Positions 6,763-11,626 of a DNA stretch of 11,626 nt are shown piece by piece; position 1 is the stretch's first letter; each line of letters starts with the position of its first letter. Origin of the DNA: Bacillota bacterium (GTDB lineage: Bacteria > Bacillota > Clostridia > Oscillospirales > Acutalibacteraceae); NCBI GenBank assembly GCA_009786275.1, contig WQTL01000478.1, forward strand, positions 1 to 11,626, given 5' to 3'. A program made the translations under genes and the position numbers. The notes below the pieces were generated by a model. The model saw only the letters and a list, made by a program, of their open reading frames with translations. It was not told the origin of the DNA and did not search any database.

Positions 6763-7561
6763 GCGGGTTCTCCTCCATTGCGATGTCGATCACCACGCAG
6801 GTGATATTGTCCTTGCCGCCCCAGTACAGGGCGGCTTGCAGCAGGGCCTCGGCGGCCCGGTCCGGGTCGGCGTGATAGCGCAGTACCGCCGCGATCTGGG
6901 CGTCCGGCGCGAGGTCCGTCAGGCCGTCGGAGCATAGCAGCAGGCGGCAGGGCCCCGGCGGCAGGGGCGCGAACGCCTCGGCCGCGATGCGCATCTCGTC
7001 CTCGAAGATGCCCAGGTACCGCGTGAGCTTGTGCCAGTCCTTGTCGCGCCGTGCCTGTTCCTCGCTGAGGATGCCCATCTTCACCTTCTGCATCACCAGG
7101 GTGTGGTCCTCCGATACCAGCGTGAGCGCCCCGCCGCGCAGCGCGTATATGCGGGAATCCCCTGCCCCGTAGCAGAATACGCCGTCGCCCGCCACCAGGG
7201 CCAGGGCCAGGGTGGTGCCTATGCGCACGGTTTTGTCCCGCATGGCGGCGCAGAGGATGTCGTTGGCCATGGTGACGCAGGCGTTCACGGCGGCCTCGCG
7301 CTCCCCCGGCGCGGCGGTCATAATCGCTGCCGCCGATTCCCGCAGGGCGTCTGCCGCAGTAAGAGAAGCCCACTCGCCGTCCGCGCCGCCGCCCATGCCG
7401 TCGCACACGGCGAACAGGCAGGGCAAGGCCGCCCCGCCCGCCAGGGCGAAGGGCTCGTTGCGGTTCTCGGGCGTGAGGGTCACGCCGTTTACGTACAGGT
7501 TGTCCTCGTTGTTGCCGCGCACCAGGCCGGGGTGGCTGCGCGCGGCGAAGGTGATGGTCAT
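6674..7561 (-). CDS. PP2C-family Ser/Thr protein phosphatase
   Basis: A cytoplasmic metal-dependent phosphatase of 295 residues, expected to reverse the action of the two kinases in the same gene train. It shows the PP2C motifs in order: RGNNEDN (15-21, metal-binding Asp20), DGMGG (54-58, Asp54), GTT (115-117), GDSRIY (134-139), CSDGLTD (210-216, Asp212) and GGKDN (248-252, Asp251). All expected metal ligands are present, so activity is likely; no membrane segment is seen. The usual core ends near residue 261. The last 34 residues (Arg- and Pro-rich) are read from DNA that also encodes the next lipoprotein's signal peptide, so this tail may be a by-product of overlap. GAGGAG precedes the ATG by 8 bases. 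It starts 10 bases after the upstream lipoprotein. Family relatives are PrpC and Stp1, usually about 240-250 residues. Confidence 0.94.
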   Translation of the reverse strand: MTITFAARSHPGLVRGNNEDNLYVNGVTLTPENRNEPFALAGGAALPCLFAVCDGMGGGADGEWASLTAADALRESAAAIMTAAPGEREAAVNACVTMANDILCAAMRDKTVRIGTTLALALVAGDGVFCYGAGDSRIYALRGGALTLVSEDHTLVMQKVKMGILSEEQARRDKDWHKLTRYLGIFEDEMRIAAEAFAPLPPGPCRLLLCSDGLTDLAPDAQIAAVLRYHADPDRAAEALLQAALYWGGKDNITCVVIDIAMEENPHEEADRPAARPGEPRRPFRRLRHNPKNRR

Positions 7562-7571
7562 GGGAGGCTCC

Positions 7572-8504
7572 TCAATTGGTATAATAACGCATCGCGAATT
7601 TTGTTATTATGCCATTCTCATCTGTTTCAATAAAATGAGTATTACTGCCGCCACTGTAAAATGAATATCCGTTGTCTTCCATTTTACCGCCGTAAAAATC
7701 ATCTTCAATGCTATCGCCTATCGGTATTTTCTGAATGCCGGAACGAAGCGAATCGCCCACGGAAACACCATAAAACGTAACGGCTGGTGTTGCCCAGTCA
7801 ATATATACACGTCCTCCACCTACGGTAAGTGTCGTTCCAGTCTCGTTGTTCACATACTTATCGTCGTCATGAAGCCCATTGAATTCAGTGCCTGCAAACG
7901 CGCAGCCCAGCGCCTTTGCCAATTCCTTGGTGGTAAGGTACATCGTTTTAGCGTTCAAATCAAAGGCTTGTTGCTGCGTTGTTGTTGCCGCTGCCGTTGT
8001 CACGGCTTTTGCCGTAATCCCGCCATCCTCCGCCGCAATCCCCAGCTCGCCCGCCAGGGCATGGTACGCCCCCAGGACCTGCTCATAGCCGGGGAACTGC
8101 GCCGCCAGGCGCTTGAGCAGCTCGAAGGCAAGGTCGCGGATGTTGAGCTTGCGCAGGGCTTCGATGAGCGCCAGCAGCCAGTTGACCCGGGTGGGCTCGT
8201 CCACGGGCATGGGCGGCGGCGCGGGGAAGAGGTCGGGGCGGTCCTTCGCCAGCTTATCCGGGTCGGCCCTGCCGTCCTCCGTGATGACGTAGATATACTC
8301 GATCAGGATCTTGATGCGCGGGTTCTTCGGCTCGATCTTGACGGCCTCCTCCAGTTGGGCGAGGGCCTGGTCGTAGTCCAGGTTGAGGAGGTATTTCTCG
8401 CCGAGGCTCAGGGGCTCGTTGGGGAGGGCGGGCTTGGTGCCGCAGGCGGCGAAAAAGCCAAGCAGCAGGGTGAGCGCGAGGGCGAGGGAAAGTAATTTTT
8501 TCAT
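7572..8504 (-). CDS. TPR-like lipoprotein with variable C-terminal domain
   Basis: The 310-residue product begins with a lipoprotein signal (MKKLLSL, hydrophobic core, FAAC with Cys21). Residues 32-60 form a TPR-like hairpin. A helical region runs to about 160 with a Pro-rich stretch (94-104), followed by a Thr/Ala-rich linker (165-177). The C-terminal domain (about 185-310) is mixed alpha/beta with GVSVGDSLRSGI at 246-257. It recalls BamE/SmpA-like or YjgB-like domains, which is only a guess. The start at 8504 is chosen over an in-frame ATG at 8549 because GGAG lies 9 bases upstream and it gives a proper signal peptide. The DNA for the C-terminal half (7572 to about 8030) is clearly AT-richer than the N-terminal half. 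It lies between the M23 fusion and the phosphatase, so a role as an envelope sensor or hydrolase regulator is plausible. Confidence 0.88.
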   Translation of the reverse strand: MKKLLSLALALTLLLGFFAACGTKPALPNEPLSLGEKYLLNLDYDQALAQLEEAVKIEPKNPRIKILIEYIYVITEDGRADPDKLAKDRPDLFPAPPPMPVDEPTRVNWLLALIEALRKLNIRDLAFELLKRLAAQFPGYEQVLGAYHALAGELGIAAEDGGITAKAVTTAAATTTQQQAFDLNAKTMYLTTKELAKALGCAFAGTEFNGLHDDDKYVNNETGTTLTVGGGRVYIDWATPAVTFYGVSVGDSLRSGIQKIPIGDSIEDDFYGGKMEDNGYSFYSGGSNTHFIETDENGIITKFAMRYYTN

Positions 8505-8536
8505 GATGTGAATCTCCATTCTGTTGCGAATAGCGA

Positions 8537-9364
8537 CTATTTCTCGCAAATCATGTCATTGTGATTTGCCGTTAACACATTGTTGATGTATTGCGACTGC
8601 ACGTCCACAGGCATGTGGCCCTGCCACTGGTTCGTGTGCCGAATCTCCAGATGCAGATGGCTGCTGACAGAATTGCCCGTGTTCCCGACATTACCGATCC
8701 AATCGCCCGCGTTTACCCTTTGCCCCACCGCCAGGCCAGGGCCCTCCTGCTGCAAATGTGCGTATAGGTAGTACTTGCCGTCATCGCCCCTGACGACAAC
8801 CCTGTTGGCGTAGGCTGTGGAATTTTCAATGCCCGGGTCAACGCCGGTGCCGTTTCTGGTGTTAAAATCGTTGGGGTAATCGTTCACAAGCTCTACCACA
8901 GTCCCGCCAATCGCCGCGGTGACATGTGTGCCTTCCGGCGCGTTGTTCGCGTTGGAACCATAGTCAAGCCCTGTGTGGCCTGGGTACTGCCCTCCCTGCA
9001 CGGAATTGGCGTTTGGAAATGTCGCGGCCGCCGTCGCTCCCGCGCCCACCGCTGCTATACCGCCGACCGCAACACCTTGCTGCATCAGCTTCGTGCGGTA
9101 GGTTTCGCTGAGGTCATGATCTTGCGCCGCCGTTTCCATCAACTGCGCGAATGCCTCCATGTCCTCGGCGAACTTGCGAAGCTGTTTGTCGCGCGCCTCG
9201 AAGCTGGCCCAGAAGGCCGCTTGGGACTTGCCTTTCCACACGGATGTGATATCTCCTGCCTGTGCGCGGATGTCGCGATAAATCCCCTCATGCGCAGCGA
9301 TTTTGCTTCGTAGGGCTTTCGCCTGATCCAGGAGCAACCCGGGGGTTACTTGAATTGTAGCCAT
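8537..9364 (-). CDS. WXG100-like / M23 metallopeptidase fusion, candidate T7SS substrate
   Basis: The 275-residue protein has two parts. The N-terminal part (about 1-95) is a helical hairpin with Trp43-Lys44-Gly45 at the turn, as in WXG100 proteins. A Gly/Ala-rich hydrophobic linker (98-116) follows. The rest (about 125-265) is an M23 (lysostaphin/LytM-type) zinc endopeptidase domain with HxxxD (His130, Asp134), YAHL (His203) and HLHLE (His236, His238). These are the full zinc and catalytic set, so it should cut peptidoglycan cross-bridges. There is no Sec signal peptide, which fits export by a WXG-dependent route. AAAGGAG lies 8 bases before the ATG. It follows the CHAP fusion by 13 bases and shares its overall layout. 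No clear YxxxD/E motif is seen after the helices. It may be an antibacterial effector or a wall-remodelling enzyme that helps secretion. Confidence 0.92.
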   Translation of the reverse strand: MATIQVTPGLLLDQAKALRSKIAAHEGIYRDIRAQAGDITSVWKGKSQAAFWASFEARDKQLRKFAEDMEAFAQLMETAAQDHDLSETYRTKLMQQGVAVGGIAAVGAGATAAATFPNANSVQGGQYPGHTGLDYGSNANNAPEGTHVTAAIGGTVVELVNDYPNDFNTRNGTGVDPGIENSTAYANRVVVRGDDGKYYLYAHLQQEGPGLAVGQRVNAGDWIGNVGNTGNSVSSHLHLEIRHTNQWQGHMPVDVQSQYINNVLTANHNDMICEK

Positions 9365-9377
9365 GGTGATGTCTCCT

Positions 9378-10154
9378 TTATTTCATGGAGCTTACGCTAT
9401 ATACGGATACGCCGCCGCCCGCTTTGCTGTAGGCCGCCGCCAAATCGTCCAACGAGCGGGCATGGGTACCAATGGTGCCGTGCGGGGCGTTGGCCTCCAA
9501 AAACTGCACCTTGCCTGTGCCGTCAAAGCCCGCGAAGATGGCGGTGTGCTGTCCGCTGTAAGTACCTAGCTTCCAGTTCATCTGTACAACATCGCCTGGC
9601 TGCGCGTTTGCGAAAACAGCCCCAATTTGCCCGCCGGCGAGGGCATTCGAGCCATCATAGACAGCTTGCCCGCTTGGGGATATCCCATTGAGCGCATAGC
9701 CGTTGCTGCTTGTTGCGGGGATGCTTTTCCCAAAATTGGATTGGACGAAGCTTTGCGCGAAGGCTTTGCAGTTGCCTTTCAGCGCGTCACTGTTCGGAAT
9801 GCTCCAACCCATCGCCGCCACGCCGGAGGACGCGCCCACAGTGCCCATCCCCAGCGCCGTGAACGCCGCCTGCACCTTCTTGCTCATGTCCGCGTCGAAG
9901 CCCTCGTAGCCCGCCGCCGCCGTGTCCAGGCCGTCGGCGTATTTCTCCAGCGCCTCCCGCATACGGCCGTACTGCCCCTGCAGGCTGTCCAGCTCCCGCA
10001 GCAGGGCCGAGGGCGCCGTGCCGCTGAAGTCCCGCTCCAGCAGCCGGATGTTTTGGCAGAATTGCATCTGCAAATCGTACAGGTCACCCGCGTTTGCGCG
10101 CAGCTTGCCCGCAATGGCCTGCATGTCGGCGGGCCGGGCGAGGATTTGGGGCAT
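9378..10154 (-). CDS. WXG100-like / CHAP-domain cell-wall hydrolase fusion
   Basis: The 258-residue protein has an N-terminal helical hairpin with Phe43-Ser44-Gly45 at the turn, at the same position as the WXG of the neighbouring M23 fusion. A YxxxD motif (Tyr83 to Asp87) lies after the second helix. A Gly/Ala-rich hydrophobic linker (100-116) leads to a CHAP-like cysteine peptidase/amidase domain (about 120-258). The probable catalytic Cys is Cys129 in GNCKAF and the His is His203 in SGQHTAIF. FLEAN (218-222) may supply the third polar residue. GDVVQMNW (187-194) is the typical strand before the His. There is no Sec signal. Expected role: amide or cross-bridge cleavage in peptidoglycan after T7SS-type export. 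The start at 10154 is chosen over an in-frame ATG at 10181 because AGGAGGT sits 6 bases upstream. Confidence 0.9.
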   Translation of the reverse strand: MPQILARPADMQAIAGKLRANAGDLYDLQMQFCQNIRLLERDFSGTAPSALLRELDSLQGQYGRMREALEKYADGLDTAAAGYEGFDADMSKKVQAAFTALGMGTVGASSGVAAMGWSIPNSDALKGNCKAFAQSFVQSNFGKSIPATSSNGYALNGISPSGQAVYDGSNALAGGQIGAVFANAQPGDVVQMNWKLGTYSGQHTAIFAGFDGTGKVQFLEANAPHGTIGTHARSLDDLAAAYSKAGGGVSVYSVSSMK

Positions 10155-10160
10155 GGGGGT

Positions 10161-10167
10161 ACCTCCT
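10161..10167 (-). promoter_or_regulatory. Strong Shine-Dalgarno fixing the CHAP-fusion start
   Basis: AGGAGGT on the minus strand, 6 bases before the ATG at 10154. It decides against the upstream in-frame ATG at 10181, which would place this SD inside the coding region. It is the best SD in the gene train, suggesting high translation of the hydrolase compared with its neighbours. Confidence 0.8.
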
Positions 10168-10203
10168 ATAGCTTGATCCATAAAGCGGGGCGGAGTTCAT
10201 TGA

Positions 10204-10225
10204 ATGACGCAACAGTGGCCGTCAT
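10204..10225 (-). other. Weak hairpin just after the WXC protein gene
   Basis: ATGACG (10204-10209) and CGTCAT (10220-10225) form a 6-bp stem with a 10-base loop. It begins 2 bases past the stop of the upstream gene, in the longest gap (72 bases) of the upstream half of the train. No T-run follows in the direction of transcription, so full termination is unlikely; RNA processing or attenuation is possible. Confidence 0.3.
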
Positions 10226-10226
10226 G

Positions 10227-10628
10227 TCATTTTTCGATGCTCACGGGCGGCGGGTTCAGCCGCGGCACGGGCGAGGTGGGCAGCGTATACTTGCCGCCGT
10301 TCTTCGCGGCGGCGCAAAAGCCGAGCCGGTTTTGCAGGTTGGTCGCGAGGGCGTTCTTGCGCCGCAGGGCTTTCCGCTCCCAGGCGTCGTGGGCCGCCGC
10401 GCCCTGATTCAGGGCCGAGGCGATCTGCTCCAGCCGTGCGTTGATGTCTCTCAGCCGCTGCGAAAGCTCGCTGAGCCGGGCGTTGATTTCGTGCCGCTCG
10501 GGGCAGTTCCAGCCGGTTTGCCGGCCCGCGCGGCGCAGTGCCTGCGAGGCCTCCTCCAACTGGTATTTGGCCGATTGCAGCGCGGTTGCCCACTCCCGCA
10601 GGCAGGCGCTGTCCAGAATGATATCCAA
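10227..10628 (-). CDS. Small helical WXG100-like protein (W-N-C variant), TTG start
   Basis: The 133-residue product is mainly helical. Helix one runs to about residue 35, a turn TGWNCPE (38-44) follows, and a second long helix runs to about 80; then comes a basic, Pro-rich tail ending PPPVSIEK. Trp40-Asn41-Cys42 stands where WXG100 proteins have WxG. The frame is open far upstream, but an ATG at 10811 would overlap most of the preceding gene and give a non-protein-like N-terminus. I place the start at TTG 10628, with AAGGGGGT 8 bases upstream overlapping the preceding stop codon. It is probably a T7SS partner or substrate, or a scaffold for the hydrolases encoded next. No catalytic motif is visible. 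The exact start is uncertain. Confidence 0.7.
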   Translation of the reverse strand: MDIILDSACLREWATALQSAKYQLEEASQALRRAGRQTGWNCPERHEINARLSELSQRLRDINARLEQIASALNQGAAAHDAWERKALRRKNALATNLQNRLGFCAAAKNGGKYTLPTSPVPRLNPPPVSIEK

Positions 10629-10642
10629 ATCAAGCCACCCCC

Positions 10643-10933
10643 TTAAATCCGGTTCAGCCGTGTGCGCATGTCCGCGTCCACGGCCGCGAATTCTCCCGCG
10701 AGCGTGCCGATCCCCGCGAGGTACTCCGCCAGGGCCAGATGAAACTTTTCGATCTGCTGGCGCGTCTGGTTGAAGCTGTCCGCGTGCTGCCGCTGGGCCG
10801 GGGAGCTCCACACGCCGTCCGCCAACGCGTCAATCGTGCCCTGCATCTGCTTGATCAGGGCGTTCTGCCGGCCCAGCTGCTGTTTCGCGCTGGCCGTGCG
10901 TTCGGCGACGGCCCGCTCGTTGATATGCGTCAT
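10643..10933 (-). CDS. WXG100-family (ESAT-6-like) protein
   Basis: The 96-residue length is typical for WXG100 proteins, small helical hairpins exported as dimers by T7SS. Helix one spans about 8-38. The turn is DGVWSSPA with Trp42, where the expected Gly at +2 is replaced by Ser. Helix two spans about 47-92. No YxxxD/E motif is visible at the C-terminus, so it may depend on a partner carrying that signal, such as the neighbouring 102-residue protein. The ATG overlaps the stop of the upstream gene (ATGA at 10930-10933), and GGGGAGGA lies 7 bases upstream, so the two are probably translationally coupled and made in equal amounts. Confidence 0.85.
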   Translation of the reverse strand: MTHINERAVAERTASAKQQLGRQNALIKQMQGTIDALADGVWSSPAQRQHADSFNQTRQQIEKFHLALAEYLAGIGTLAGEFAAVDADMRTRLNRI

Positions 10934-11238
10934 GCGCCCATCCTCCCCGCCAATTCAGCGTCCAGCTCGACGTAGTGGTTCACCGTATCCGCGATGAAGC
11001 GCTGCACGTCCGCGCAGGCGTCGTCCATCGCGCGCAGCTGCGCGTTCAACTGCACGATCAGATCCTCGAACATCCCAGCCGAGGGCCCCGCATAACGCGC
11101 GGGGTCGAGGCGCTCCGGTCGCAGCAGCTGCTTTGCCTGCTGTACGCATCGCTGCGCCTGCGCCGCCTGCTGCCGGTCATATTCCGCTTCGGTGGTATTG
11201 ATCATCAGCTGGCCGTTCCAGCCCGTCAGGTTTGCCAT
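10930..11238 (-). CDS. Small helical WXG100-like protein with C-terminal YxxxD
   Basis: The 102-residue protein is helical, with a break at RYAGPSAG (48-55), where Tyr49-Ala50-Gly51 could stand for the WxG turn. A second helix of about 35 residues follows, ending with Tyr89 to Asp93 (YVELD), a YxxxD motif in the place where the T7SS signal sits in the partner of ESAT-6-type dimers. It could thus be the signal-bearing partner of the WXG100 protein encoded right after it, with which it overlaps by ATGA. GAGGAGG lies 8 bases before the ATG, inside the end of the upstream gene. Its family is not certain; several T7SS clusters of Firmicutes hold small helical proteins of this size. Confidence 0.8.
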   Translation of the reverse strand: MANLTGWNGQLMINTTEAEYDRQQAAQAQRCVQQAKQLLRPERLDPARYAGPSAGMFEDLIVQLNAQLRAMDDACADVQRFIADTVNHYVELDAELAGRMGA

Positions 11239-11585
11239 GCGCCCGCCTCCTCAAATGTCGCTGTATAGCCATCCTCACCGCGCGTGAGCCGCATGGCGCG
11301 GCCATCGGCGCGGTAAAGCGTCGTGTTCCCGTCAATGATTTCACATTCCCCAGGCTCTGCGCACAGCCACGCGCAGTCAGCCAGCGCCGGGTCTATGGTA
11401 ATCTCGCCCCTGCTGTTTTCCCGCAGGAGCCTTCGCTTGTTCAGCGCCCGCTTGACTTCATTGAGCTCCCGCGCCTGGGCGGTTTCGTCCAGCGGGAACT
11501 CGTGCCTAACACCCACCAGCCGCGCGTAACCCAGCAACGCGGCGGTGTAGCACAGCTCTTTCGCCGTGATCCGCAATTCGTCCAT
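11226..11585 (-). CDS. Small EspG/DUF5081-like protein, T7SS-associated
   Basis: The 119-residue protein starts with a helical segment (MDELRITAKELCYTAALLG). Then come a helix with many charges (35-58), a short strand with EITID (61-65), a helix, and a beta pair including ECEIIDGNTTLYRADG (80-95). This order recalls the winged-helix N-terminal part of EspG-type chaperones and DUF5081 proteins encoded in Firmicutes T7SS clusters, but it is much shorter than EspG and the match is from memory only. ATG 11585 is preferred because GGAGGG lies about 4 bases upstream; ATG 11597 has no SD. The stop overlaps the next start by 13 bases. It is the first complete gene of the train in the window. Bases upstream (11598-11626) are very GC-rich and hold no recognisable promoter. 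Confidence 0.75.
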   Translation of the reverse strand: MDELRITAKELCYTAALLGYARLVGVRHEFPLDETAQARELNEVKRALNKRRLLRENSRGEITIDPALADCAWLCAEPGECEIIDGNTTLYRADGRAMRLTRGEDGYTATFEEAGAWQT

Positions 11586-11626
11586 GGAACCCTCCATCGC
11601 GGGGGCAGCGCCCGCCGCCCCCGCCG

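Noticed and set aside
7031..8495. Plus-strand open frames opposite the phosphatase and lipoprotein
   Set aside because: They have no SD and no domain pattern. The minus strand carries clear PP2C and lipobox motifs.
10629..10811. Upstream extension of the W-N-C protein to ATG 10811
   Set aside because: It would overlap most of the WXG100 gene. The translated part is Gly/Arg/Pro-rich and unlike protein, and a good SD fits TTG 10628.

Overview
The window looks like a chromosomal segment of a fairly high-GC, Gram-positive-type bacterium, most likely a gut-type Clostridia (Oscillospirales-like). The reasons are strong GGAGG ribosome binding sites, lipobox lipoproteins, WXG100/type VII secretion (T7SS) type proteins, transmembrane Ser/Thr kinases, and a GC-rich stem-loop repeat of the kind scattered in such genomes. 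The lineage is an inference from gene content, not from a marker comparison.

Layout. Bases 1-2001 are read on the + strand: a small multi-pass membrane protein of unknown function (134-802) lying between two copies of a GC-rich double-hairpin repeat, then a complete recF (931-2001). A 195-bp convergent gap with a perfect 20-bp palindrome separates these from the rest. Bases 2197-11585 form one compact minus-strand gene train, probably an operon entering from beyond the right edge. In order of transcription it holds: a small EspG/DUF5081-like protein; three small helical proteins of WXG100 size; two proteins with a WXG-like helical N-terminus joined to a cell-wall hydrolase domain (CHAP cysteine peptidase/amidase, then M23 zinc endopeptidase); a TPR-like lipoprotein; a PP2C phosphatase; a second, frameshifted lipoprotein; and two paralogous transmembrane Ser/Thr kinases with different extracellular parts (beta-rich in one, TPR in the other).

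How the genes may work together. The WXG-like proteins and hydrolases look like T7SS substrates or partners. Two of them carry a YxxxD motif after the predicted second helix, the known T7SS secretion signal. The kinases, phosphatase and lipoproteins look like an envelope-sensing phosphorylation circuit that would control export or activity of the cell-wall hydrolases, similar in logic to PpkA/PppA/FHA control of type VI secretion. No T7SS ATPase (EssC/EccC) or FHA protein lies in the window. The secretion link is therefore inferred from substrate-type genes only.

The most notable points are: (1) five copies of a Thr-[Ile/Val]-Gly-Ala-Phe-[Asp/Glu] motif in the cytoplasmic juxtamembrane linkers of the two kinases, candidate phospho-Thr docking sites; (2) WXG-like/hydrolase fusions sharing the same layout; (3) a one-base frameshift in a lipoprotein that restores a plausible 126-residue protein; (4) lipoproteins with a shared N-terminal part joined to unrelated AT-richer C-terminal parts.
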